NCBI RefSeq assembly: GCF_013215705.1
Contig: NZ_JABSQR010000019.1
Coordinates: forward strand, 42,255 to 106,254
DNA length: 64,000 nt
From: Moritella sp.
GTDB lineage: Bacteria; Pseudomonadota; Gammaproteobacteria; Enterobacterales; Moritellaceae
Direction of reading: 5' to 3'
The position numbers were made by a program, and so were the translations under genes. Under the pieces are notes generated by a model. That model was not told the origin of the DNA, did no database searches, and was given only the letters and a program-made list of their open reading frames with translations. Positions 35,067 through 43,528 of the stretch are shown one piece after another (position 1 is the stretch's first letter; each line of letters starts with the position of its first letter).

Positions 35067-38000
35067 TTAAAAAGAATAAAAGTAACCAACAGATATTTCC
35101 AATGACTGCTCGCCGTTACGATCATGGCTTTGCCAATCAAGATGAAAATAGAGTTCATCGTTGCCAATAATAGGCCACCCGAGCCCCAGACCTAACAACA
35201 GTTCAGGCTCTGAAGTAACAAAGTTATAACCAACGGCAGTATCTAACCAGTAACGGGGTTGCGCTAAGCCATTGAACTGCCTTAGCTGTTCAGGAACGCC
35301 AGTCGCCCCTCTATATAACCGCTGACCTATCGCTAACCGTTGATAACTTGAACTAATAAAGTCACTACTGGTTATTTGCTGCGTACCTTGCAACCAGTCC
35401 GAAATACCAAGCAGGGGCCCTGAATTTAAATCTGTGTCATGCATACTATAATCAGCATATACCTGCCATGCAGGTGAGCTAAAAAACAACTGTTCAGCGA
35501 CACGTAATGAGCCACTCCAACCAGTGCCTATCTCATCATCAAAACGGGTCGACATTTGGTGATAGCCTAACGTTAATGCCATATTAGTACGATTGCTGGG
35601 CTGATAATAAAGTCCAGCATTAACCACATCATCACTGCCTGCAAGTGCCAATGCTTGACTAGCACGTATATCATTGTTTAACCCTGCGCCTAATTCTGCC
35701 CGCCACATCCGATCAAACTGATGAATATAATTTACATTAAAACCAAGACGTTGATCGCCAAAACCGTCTGCTATATCCACCCCAAATAACCATTCATTAC
35801 GGTTAAATTGATAGCGTATAAGCCCACTTAAACGAAACTCATCATCAATACTGCTATCAGAAAAAATGCCTGATGGCTCTGCCGTTTGGTAATAACTACT
35901 GAGTTGCCAATCTCCGTGTTTAAGCAGTTGATAATAATCGAGCTGTAAGGTATTTATATCCCACGTAGTATTGGCTATGTATTGGCCTCGCCATGCAGAG
36001 CGACCATGCATCACGGTAATATAGCCATCTTTACCACTATCATCTTGATTGCCCCGGGAAGGCTGGGATAGTGAGGTGTACTCTTTGCCATATTGGTATG
36101 ATGCTGTCGTTAGTGTGTCAAGCTGCACCTGACCTTGCTCATTCGTCGAATTTTCCAAAAAGTAATCCGCTAATGAAGTACGCTGCTGCCAAAACCGGAT
36201 CGTATCGCGATTACCGGAAAGCTGCTGATATTGAAAAAATTGCGCGACTGAATTTACACTTGGGTTTAACAATGCCCGTGATGTGGTCAGCACAGCAGCG
36301 GCGGCATCACCCGCAACCAACTCTAATAACGAGTATTCGGGTACATAATCACTTGGTAACCTATCAAGTGTCTGTGACAGATTTTCGGCAAAATAACGGC
36401 GTAATTTATAAGCATGTTCGTATAACTTTAACTCTTCTAGTAATGAAGCATAGTGGATCAATACCGTAATATCCGTCTTATCCGTTTTATCATTGGTGAT
36501 TAAATATTTTCGATACCACATATCAGCATGTTGGCGATTAGCGAGCTGTTGTGTTAGCACCGCAAAGGTCAGCTCAAATTCCGGATTATCCCTTAATACA
36601 ATACCGTATGTATCATACAGTTCACGCATCGTATTAACGTCTTGGATCTCAATAGCCCACCATATATAGCTGTTTATCGTTGGGGTAAATAAATGTTCTG
36701 AGTTCAGTGATAACCGAAAGAAATGATGCGCATCTTTATATTGCTGTTGCTGAACAGCATACATAGCTCGGTAATAATAGACATCGGCTCGATCTTTCAT
36801 CGCGTCATTTTGTAATGCGAGCGCCATCAACGCTTTCAAACCAAAATCATGCTTCACCGTGCGATCAGAACGAGAACCAGCCGAGACCTCAGACTGATAG
36901 GCAATATTGATCGCTTCCAGCAGCAAGGCTTGATTTTCAGTTTTAGCATATAACTGCACGAGTGTGGGGATATCTTGTTCGGTAAAGGGGCTGTGCAACT
37001 GGATATAACGATATACATCTATGTTGTGAACCGAGCGCTTCATCAATGCTTCCTGACTTGCTAATGCCAACGGTTTTTGACTCAATTCCCATGATAAAAA
37101 TGCCACCATGCGTAAATATTCATCATCCGCATTCAGCCAATTAACAGGCTCAACGAGCACTCTTAGCGCATCCTTTGGCTGATTAAGCATAATATAGGCT
37201 TCAGCAAACCGTACAGCCTCAGAGAACCCTAATGAACGATACTTTCTGAGTTGCTGATAAAGTTTGATCATGCGAGAATATTCATTGCTATAGCTATACA
37301 AACGGGCAAGTTCCATTATCAAGTCCGTATCATCAGGGTGTTTACGCATTAACTTTTTGACACTTAATACCGTCACTGCTGTGCCTTTTGATTTTTCTAA
37401 TGCGTTTAACCACTCTGTATATTCATCCGGTAATAATCGGTCTATATTGGCTAGTTCATCATAAAATTGTCCTTCATGATAGATATCGCCTAACGCTTTA
37501 GCCTCTTCGATCGCATCACGTAATTGTGGTCCCGAAGGATATTTGTCAACCAGCAATAAACTTATTTCAAATGCTTTAGTTATGTCTCCCTGCCAGCGAT
37601 AAATGTTATGCAGGCTAAGTAAGTCATCTTTGATTTGTTGTTTATTGTGCGGACTATTGGCCTTAACATTCGCCGCTATACCACTTTTATCATACGTCAA
37701 ACCAAGGCTTTCAGAGAGCAGCGCTAACGCTGTCGTATAATCGGAAATTTGTAATGCCAACGAGATCAACTCGTCATAGCTTGTTTCATCACTACCTAAG
37801 TGTGGTTTCAATATAGTTAATGCGTGTATAGGCATGTTCAATGAAAGTGCTAGGTCAGCAAACCTGCGGGCTAATAGCACGTTGGGAATGTGGTTGGTAT
37901 TATCAAACAACAGCTCAATTTTACTAATTGCATAGGCATTTAACAGGGGGTTTTCAGAGTATGCCCCCGCCATAACAGCATCTAAATAAAGCGCATGAGC

Positions 38001-38333
38001 ATGCCAGTCTTGGTTACTTTCAGCGCCGTTCAGCAGCGGTTCAATGACATCAATTGCCCCTCGAACATTCCCTAATTGATGAATATTTTTCGCTATCAGC
38101 AATTTTATTTGTCGATTATCAGGTTCCCTGTCTAACAACACAGCCAAAAATGACAAGGATATTTCAGGGGATGTCGAACGCGAAATTAGTGTCAGTAATG
38201 TCGCTTTCGTCGGGGCAATTAACCATAACGCATAGACTGCGGATAGCACGAGCAAAGTGAGCGGGCCAAGTGCTAAGATCCGAATACGTGATCGGTTTTT
38301 TTTGGGGGTTACTTCGTTAGAACTACTTTTCAT
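35067..38333 (-). CDS. pelB: Pel outer-membrane secretin-like porin with TPR scaffold PelB
   Basis: PelB carries the polymer across the outer membrane; its periplasmic TPR helices hold and modulate PelA. The 1088-residue product has one N-terminal membrane anchor (about 20-42) and a long helical TPR region (about 45-690). Its C-terminal beta-barrel (about 720-1088) alternates aromatic strands and ends in YFYSF, a typical outer-membrane terminus. It is about 100 residues shorter than the Pseudomonas protein (1193), probably by fewer TPR units. It is separated from pelA by a short array of 18-bp repeats. Confidence 0.93.
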   Translation of the reverse strand: MKSSSNEVTPKKNRSRIRILALGPLTLLVLSAVYALWLIAPTKATLLTLISRSTSPEISLSFLAVLLDREPDNRQIKLLIAKNIHQLGNVRGAIDVIEPLLNGAESNQDWHAHALYLDAVMAGAYSENPLLNAYAISKIELLFDNTNHIPNVLLARRFADLALSLNMPIHALTILKPHLGSDETSYDELISLALQISDYTTALALLSESLGLTYDKSGIAANVKANSPHNKQQIKDDLLSLHNIYRWQGDITKAFEISLLLVDKYPSGPQLRDAIEEAKALGDIYHEGQFYDELANIDRLLPDEYTEWLNALEKSKGTAVTVLSVKKLMRKHPDDTDLIMELARLYSYSNEYSRMIKLYQQLRKYRSLGFSEAVRFAEAYIMLNQPKDALRVLVEPVNWLNADDEYLRMVAFLSWELSQKPLALASQEALMKRSVHNIDVYRYIQLHSPFTEQDIPTLVQLYAKTENQALLLEAINIAYQSEVSAGSRSDRTVKHDFGLKALMALALQNDAMKDRADVYYYRAMYAVQQQQYKDAHHFFRLSLNSEHLFTPTINSYIWWAIEIQDVNTMRELYDTYGIVLRDNPEFELTFAVLTQQLANRQHADMWYRKYLITNDKTDKTDITVLIHYASLLEELKLYEHAYKLRRYFAENLSQTLDRLPSDYVPEYSLLELVAGDAAAAVLTTSRALLNPSVNSVAQFFQYQQLSGNRDTIRFWQQRTSLADYFLENSTNEQGQVQLDTLTTASYQYGKEYTSLSQPSRGNQDDSGKDGYITVMHGRSAWRGQYIANTTWDINTLQLDYYQLLKHGDWQLSSYYQTAEPSGIFSDSSIDDEFRLSGLIRYQFNRNEWLFGVDIADGFGDQRLGFNVNYIHQFDRMWRAELGAGLNNDIRASQALALAGSDDVVNAGLYYQPSNRTNMALTLGYHQMSTRFDDEIGTGWSGSLRVAEQLFFSSPAWQVYADYSMHDTDLNSGPLLGISDWLQGTQQITSSDFISSSYQRLAIGQRLYRGATGVPEQLRQFNGLAQPRYWLDTAVGYNFVTSEPELLLGLGLGWPIIGNDELYFHLDWQSHDRNGEQSLEISVGYFYSF

Positions 38334-38341
38334 AATAGACC

Positions 38342-38403
38342 TTATTTATCTAACATCTGTTATTTATCTAACATCCCTTACTGAGTTAACGTCCCTTATT
38401 TAC
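38342..38403. repeat. 18-bp tandem repeats between pelA and pelB
   Basis: TTATTTATCTAACATC occurs at 38342-38357 and 38360-38375. A diverged copy starts at 38378 and a partial one at 38396, all at an exact 18-bp period, filling the 62-bp pelA-pelB gap. Confidence 0.75.
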
Positions 38404-41167
38404 AATATATTGAGCCAGAGAATTGCCCTGACTGTGACGATTTTAAAACCAATGTTTTATCCGCCAATCGTGATAATTTTAATGGTTTATTCACCTGAAC
38501 GGTACAGTGGCTGGCATTGGCAATTTCCAACTGGAATGGTACATAACTGTGAAATCCCCAGTTAATATTATTACCGTTTTCAACCCATTTAGTCAGTATC
38601 CCGTTGGCGCTGGATAATCGTACTTTTTGATGATTTTTGTCTGAAAGTGTCAGCAGTGTTCGAGGTGAGATTAAGGTAATGTATTTACCATCAGGTCCAT
38701 TATTCCAACCTGCTATATTGCTCTGTTTTATAACCGGAAAACCGAGTTCATTAGCTAATCTAATACTCCGTATACCGGTGGAGTTCACCAACCAACGACC
38801 GTCTAAGGTTTTCGCTAAACTGGTTTCATACAGTTGTCTTGCTCTTGCAGAATACTCACTGATATATAAAGGGTTCACTTTTTGGGCCAGCGCCCAATCA
38901 TAAACGTTAATCAGGCTATTTAATGACGCAGGGTAAGCGCCTGAATACATATGATAATAAATACTAATGGATTTTAAGCGACGTGGATGACCTAACAAAT
39001 AAAACGTTTCAATTGTTCTCTCGTAACCATCATGGTTTTCACTCCATAAATTGGTATACAAATTTTCATTTAATACCGGCGCATAAACTTGCACACTAGA
39101 AGGATACCAAACGATCGTGGGAGACACGTTTGACCAATCATGATCACCGACCACTGCAAAGGTATTGCCGCCGTTTAAATTAAATAATCCCGCATTATCA
39201 GCCATAGCGAGTGTCGCTTCATCAGGGTCTGCTTTCCCTGACCATAAGATAACGTTCACTTTTTTGCCTTTGGGGGCTAGCGTCTCCCTAATGTAACGAA
39301 TTGAACCCAGTACTTCTTGTTCATAATCAAGCTCGTAATTTGGGATCGGTAAATGTTCACCGTATTTTTTAGTGACCACTTTATGACTGTTATCCCAAAA
39401 AAATGGATGACTAAAGGTATGTGACGCAATTTCGATGTGTGGTAATTTAAAAATATCTCGGGCTATTGCTTCGAGTTTCGGGCTTTGTTTTGGATGTAAG
39501 CCACGCATGCCAACTTCCCCTTCAATTACCGACACGGTTTGCGGAAAGGTATAAGGCTTAAACACATGATCACGCAATACTTCGGCGGTATAAGGGTTAC
39601 CCGGAAACCAACCTTTAGATAAAAAACCATCGCCATCAACATGGCTGGTTAAAATCCGCAGACCCGATTCGGTCGTTACATCTGGCGCAGGAATAACAGG
39701 TAATTTCAGCGTTAATTTAAGTAGCTTAAAAGGATCAAGCAGCCACTTTTCTTTATGGTTAGCTAAGTTAGATACCGGTAATGGTGCCATAATCGCCCCA
39801 CCCCAGTCGGCACTGAAAAATAAGGTCGATGTGTTATTATGCGCATCCGCAACCGTCACATACTGCTTCAATCCATCACTCTCGACTTGCCAGCGAGGAT
39901 GCGAGTCAAACTCACTGAACAACAGAGGATAACGATCTTCAAGCCATTTTTTGCCCTTGGTAATCCTTATTTCACCCTCAAGCTGCCCGTTTAAACGTAT
40001 GCCTAATTTAGCCAGTAATGCTTTATCCGTTGGTAATGAACTGATAAATAAGATTGGCCAACGATATAATTCTTGCATTAACCACTGCGATAGTTTGGGA
40101 TATTGAGTATAGACAGCTTGATCTAACCAAATAACGGCACCGGCATATTTACTGGTATCAACATGACTAAAATCAAGTATATTAATATCTTTACAGTCAA
40201 GCACATAACCTTGATATTCAATTGGCATCGACACTAAACGATGACAATATGAATCAACTTTACGTTCGTTTTTCCCATTATATAAACCAAATATCCGCTT
40301 AGGTATAGGTTCAATCGTACTAACCCCAAACTCATACAATAATCCATCACTGACATAAGGTGTGTAGCCAGCACGAATCAATCGCTTCGCAAGTTTAATT
40401 TGTGCTTTACGTGAACGCGTCGGTAAATAATCAATAACGATGGCTTCAATGCCTTGCGCTTTAACCGCATCGAGTTGGTCTTGTAACCAGCGACTGTCAC
40501 TCTCCTCGACAGGATGATATATACCTTTTATCGGGTCATAACTCTGCCACAATGATTCTGCTGCAACCGCTTCAATCGGTTTTTCAAGTTGCGGTACAAT
40601 GGCAAAACCACGATTAAGGATCAGCTTAGGTTGCGGCGTTAACTGCTGAAAACGTCGAACAATATTAATTAAGGCATCTTGCTGTTCTTGCTGCGCAACA
40701 CCCTGCGCAAATAACATGTAGCTATCGAGTGTATCTAAAAATAAGCCATCAAAACCTTTATCTAAATACACTTGTGCTTGCTGGAGTAAATGGGATTGCC
40801 AAATGGGGTCGGTGAGGTCCATGGCGTAACTCTGCCAGGTGGTATTTTCAGTCATGGCTGCATTGCGTAATGATGCGGGCAATTGAGCATTGGCAAATTC
40901 ACCAACGCTGATATAAGCAAATACCCTCGTTTGTGCAAGATGCAGGGTTTTAAGTTGTTTTTCGCTGATAAGAACAGGGTTAACCACGACACGGTCATAG
41001 CTCATCAGCTCACGAACAGAATCAATGGCATTGTAGTAAAAAACGATAGATTTAGGTTGTTCAACGGCGTTAGAAAATGTGACTACATCTGCAAGTGAAT
41101 TAGCGTGAGCATTTGCGCTTAAAAAACACCATATAATAAATGGTTTTATATACCTTATTAATCGCAT
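38396..41167 (-). CDS. pelA: Pel modification protein PelA (GH114-like hydrolase and deacetylase)
   Basis: PelA is a periplasmic enzyme that partly deacetylates Pel, needed for export, and can hydrolyse it. The 923-residue product (Pseudomonas 948) has a signal peptide ending ANAHA. Its N-terminal GH114-like hydrolase domain (about 35-270) shows GLFLDTLDSY and the catalytic Glu in VAAESLWQSYD (Glu204). A middle domain follows, then a NodB-like deacetylase domain with SHVDGDG (His509, Asp511, Asp513) and SHTFSH (His583, His587). The C-terminus is a beta-rich domain. The start at 41167 has AAGG 6 nt upstream. It is first gene of the pel operon. Confidence 0.95.
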   Translation of the reverse strand: MRLIRYIKPFIIWCFLSANAHANSLADVVTFSNAVEQPKSIVFYYNAIDSVRELMSYDRVVVNPVLISEKQLKTLHLAQTRVFAYISVGEFANAQLPASLRNAAMTENTTWQSYAMDLTDPIWQSHLLQQAQVYLDKGFDGLFLDTLDSYMLFAQGVAQQEQQDALINIVRRFQQLTPQPKLILNRGFAIVPQLEKPIEAVAAESLWQSYDPIKGIYHPVEESDSRWLQDQLDAVKAQGIEAIVIDYLPTRSRKAQIKLAKRLIRAGYTPYVSDGLLYEFGVSTIEPIPKRIFGLYNGKNERKVDSYCHRLVSMPIEYQGYVLDCKDINILDFSHVDTSKYAGAVIWLDQAVYTQYPKLSQWLMQELYRWPILFISSLPTDKALLAKLGIRLNGQLEGEIRITKGKKWLEDRYPLLFSEFDSHPRWQVESDGLKQYVTVADAHNNTSTLFFSADWGGAIMAPLPVSNLANHKEKWLLDPFKLLKLTLKLPVIPAPDVTTESGLRILTSHVDGDGFLSKGWFPGNPYTAEVLRDHVFKPYTFPQTVSVIEGEVGMRGLHPKQSPKLEAIARDIFKLPHIEIASHTFSHPFFWDNSHKVVTKKYGEHLPIPNYELDYEQEVLGSIRYIRETLAPKGKKVNVILWSGKADPDEATLAMADNAGLFNLNGGNTFAVVGDHDWSNVSPTIVWYPSSVQVYAPVLNENLYTNLWSENHDGYERTIETFYLLGHPRRLKSISIYYHMYSGAYPASLNSLINVYDWALAQKVNPLYISEYSARARQLYETSLAKTLDGRWLVNSTGIRSIRLANELGFPVIKQSNIAGWNNGPDGKYITLISPRTLLTLSDKNHQKVRLSSANGILTKWVENGNNINWGFHSYVPFQLEIANASHCTVQVNKPLKLSRLADKTLVLKSSQSGQFSGSIYCK

Positions 41168-41303
41168 AGATAACCTTAATTGTAACAAATACACAAGTTC
41201 ACAATTCGCTGCAAATACCGCTCAGACAGATAATGATGTGGTTAAATTGTGTTTTTTGATGTTATATTTCGGTTATCCATGACCAAAAAGCATATTTGAT
41301 TAA

Positions 41304-41332
41304 ATGATAGATGCAAATTTTATATCTGCCAA
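41304..41332 (-). promoter_or_regulatory. Candidate pel operon promoter
   Basis: On the minus strand TTGGCA (41327-41332), a 17-bp spacer and TATCAT (41304-41309) lie about 137 bp upstream of the pelA start. No FleQ-type or other operator could be recognised with confidence. The remaining 41168-41568 sequence is AT-rich and non-coding. Confidence 0.55.
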
Positions 41333-41497
41333 CGACGCAGAAACAAAATCAGTCAATTCTATAAATATGTACTTTTAAGCGCTTGAATTACTTATTTGGA
41401 GAAGGTTAAAAAAAATATATAAATATTGGACGGCGCTGAGATAACGAGGCAGGAGGTATCAATGTGCGCCTTTATTTTTACGACACGCAACATTTAT

Positions 41498-41558
41498 ACC
41501 CAAGCTACTGCAAGATGCTAGCCTCCCGTAGGGCAAACCGAATGAAGATAGCTTGGGT
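41498..41558. repeat. Small inverted-repeat element upstream of pel
   Basis: ACCCAAGCTA (41498-41507) is mirrored by TAGCTTGGGT (41549-41558). The interior contains GCCTCCCGTAGGGCAA, which resembles GTCTCCCGCAGGGCAA in the 266-bp element at 7828-8093. The two look like members of one repeat family. It lies just past the stop of the hypothetical gene at 41569. Confidence 0.65.
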
Positions 41559-41568
41559 CTATATTTAC

Positions 41569-42039
41569 TTACACGATTGCGCGGCCTAAATATTCAACTA
41601 AGGCTTCAGAAAGGTTTAACCATTCATCTTCAGGCACATATGCACTTGGATCATCTTCATCATAGTCACCAAATTCTTCCCAATACACTTCACGTACTGC
41701 ACACGCAAAGTCATTGTTTAATTCAGCCATCTCGGCAATGCTACCAAACCAAATAATATGGCGTAAATCAACCGTTAACTCATTCACGTTTTCGATCCAT
41801 TCCGCATCTGAGTACGCTTGCTGTTGCAGTACTTTAAAGCGCTGTTTCGCAGCATGAACTAACGCGCCATCCATTTCGCCGGTGTCGGCCAAAATAGCCA
41901 GATACTCATCATAAATAAACTCAATGGCCTGTGCACGGCTATTACACCAGTGTAGCTTAGTGCCTCTGCTGCCTAATACGGATGCATTGTAAGAATCATC
42001 AATATGCACGATAGCCCAGCTATCTGTAGATCTACTCAT
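41569..42039 (-). CDS. Hypothetical acidic protein (156 residues)
   Basis: I do not recognise this family. The product is soluble, acidic and rich in aromatic residues (WAIVHIDDSYNASVLGSRG at the start, YWEEFGDYDEDDPSAYVPEDEW near the end), with no signal peptide or membrane segment. Codon use resembles the neighbours. It stands alone, upstream of and on the same strand as pelA. The 400-bp gap with a repeat element and a separate pel promoter argues against co-transcription. It is divergent from the SDR-like gene at 42137. Confidence 0.75.
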   Translation of the reverse strand: MSRSTDSWAIVHIDDSYNASVLGSRGTKLHWCNSRAQAIEFIYDEYLAILADTGEMDGALVHAAKQRFKVLQQQAYSDAEWIENVNELTVDLRHIIWFGSIAEMAELNNDFACAVREVYWEEFGDYDEDDPSAYVPEDEWLNLSEALVEYLGRAIV

Positions 42040-42136
42040 GGTTTTCTCTTTAGTTTATGTAACGACAGATTATCAATCGCTATTATAACCAAAAATCGTT
42101 ACGCTTGTATCTAACTAGATAATACAGGCAACGGAT

Positions 42137-42967
42137 ATGAGCACAAATAAACAACCGAAGATTGCAATCATAGGCGCGGGCTGGTTAGGTAAACCGCTAG
42201 CACGACAGTTATTATCGCAAGACTATCCGCTTACAGTCAGTTGTAGCCATACAGAAAAAGCAGCAAGTTTAGTTGTTCAAGGTATCCCAGCAGTAAGCGC
42301 CACCCTTAGCGATGAACCACAAGGGGATTGGGCAAGCTTGTTAAGTAATAAGGATATTGCCATTTGTCTACTACCAGCCAGTAGAGGTAATCATGCCAGC
42401 GCCCCATTAGCGGTACAAATAGAGCAGTTGTTAGCACTACTCAAAGAATACCAAGTGGGAAAATTAATCTTTATTAGCTCCACCAGCATTTACCACAAAA
42501 CAGACCAAGCATTGACCGAAACATCCCCCTTAAATTCAAGCAGTACTGTGTATGCGGCAGAACAGTTAATTCAGCAACAACAAAATATTGATTGCACCAT
42601 TATCCGCTTTGCAGGGCTTATTAGCGAAGATAGAAATCCAACGCGAAGTTTATCGAAAAAGAGCACCGACGGACATATCTTTGACGCGGGAGAATCGCCA
42701 GTAAACCTGATTCATAAACATGATGCAGTTGGGGTCATTGAGCAAGTGATCAAACAACAATGTTGGGGAGAAGTATTCAATGCCTGTTGCGATCACCATG
42801 CCAGCAGACAAGATTTCTATCAGCAAGCGGCCAAACAACTCGGTATTACCATGCCCAGCTTTACCGCCGAGAACAGCAAACCACATTGCATCATTGCCAA
42901 CGAGAAGTTAAAGCAACGATTAAACTACCAATTTAGCCACCCGTCAGCTACAGATTTAGTAACTTAG
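42137..42967 (+). CDS. YeeZ-like SDR-fold (NAD-dependent epimerase/dehydratase-like) protein
   Basis: A 276-residue protein with an N-terminal dinucleotide-binding motif (IAIIGAGWLGKPLARQLL) and an extended-SDR layout (KLIFISSTSIYHKTDQALTETSPLNSSS). The catalytic Tyr position is followed by YAAEQ rather than the YxxxK of active epimerases. Similar proteins in enterobacteria are YeeZ. Substrate and activity are unknown, and catalysis as a sugar epimerase is doubtful. The last 20 bp overlap the convergent ygbA gene. Confidence 0.75.
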   Translation: MSTNKQPKIAIIGAGWLGKPLARQLLSQDYPLTVSCSHTEKAASLVVQGIPAVSATLSDEPQGDWASLLSNKDIAICLLPASRGNHASAPLAVQIEQLLALLKEYQVGKLIFISSTSIYHKTDQALTETSPLNSSSTVYAAEQLIQQQQNIDCTIIRFAGLISEDRNPTRSLSKKSTDGHIFDAGESPVNLIHKHDAVGVIEQVIKQQCWGEVFNACCDHHASRQDFYQQAAKQLGITMPSFTAENSKPHCIIANEKLKQRLNYQFSHPSATDLVT

Positions 42968-43313
42968 GCTTTGGCATTTGGCTTGGTTTGAGACTATCAA
43001 AACAATATAACGACATGAGAATAGGATGACGAAACCAAATGCGCAGGCGACCCCAACGAGAAATAGTCTTTACTTGTTTGGTGACAACAGGGGTATAACA
43101 TACAGCAGTGCAGGTTGCACAGGTGGGTTTTTCTATACCACTTTCACAAAATGCCAGTTTACGCGCAGTCATTTGTTGTAAACGTTCGCACTCACGACAC
43201 ACTTTACCTTGGTAAACATGATGCTGTTTACAGTACATAGTGATCATTGCATTTTGCAGGCGCATTTCACGGTTTAAACGTGGCTGCGCTAAAGTTTCAG
43301 TAACTGTTTTCAT
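42948..43313 (-). CDS. ygbA: YgbA family (nitrous oxide-stimulated promoter) protein
   Basis: A 121-residue cysteine-rich protein of the YgbA family, whose E. coli member is induced by nitric oxide and reported to aid recovery from nitrosative stress. Cysteine motifs are CKQHHVYQGKVCRECERL near residue 28 and CESGIEKPTCATCTAVCY near residue 56, suggesting metal or Fe-S binding. They are followed by RLRIWFRHPILMSLY. Family and layout match well. A possible nitric-oxide-responsive operator was looked for upstream, without a convincing palindrome. Confidence 0.8.
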   Translation of the reverse strand: MKTVTETLAQPRLNREMRLQNAMITMYCKQHHVYQGKVCRECERLQQMTARKLAFCESGIEKPTCATCTAVCYTPVVTKQVKTISRWGRLRIWFRHPILMSLYCFDSLKPSQMPKPKLLNL

Positions 43314-43445
43314 CGTATATCTATTTTATTTTTCGCCAATCTAACGATTTAATACATTCGTTAATCACTTGGTTCAACAATAAAATGAGTCTTGTATAAA
43401 TTCAGAAGAGCGCAATTAGAACAGCAAAATAATCGAACTGCAAGA

Positions 43446-43480
43446 CAAAAAACCATGCGTTTAGTTTGCATTCGTTTTTT
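43446..43480 (-). terminator. Probable terminator after the DsbD/ScsB-like gene
   Basis: AAAAAAC (43447-43453) and GTTTTTT (43474-43480) frame an inner ATGC/GCAT stem with a small asymmetric bulge, giving a T-rich tail on the minus strand about 50 bp beyond the stop. Confidence 0.5.
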
Positions 43481-43528
43481 GCCCTGCCCCAATTTTTAAT
43501 GCCGTAATAACACAACAATATGTCTGAA

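Noticed and set aside
42137..42967. SDR gene near pelA as a PelX-type UDP-GlcNAc/GalNAc C4-epimerase
   Set aside because: It is short for an epimerase, the Tyr is followed by AAEQ rather than the YxxxK catalytic pattern, and it resembles YeeZ. It is also separated from pel by another gene and a 400-bp gap.
43314..43528. NsrR or NorR site upstream of ygbA
   Set aside because: Only a loose half-site (GAATGTATTAAAT on the minus strand) is visible; no convincing palindrome.
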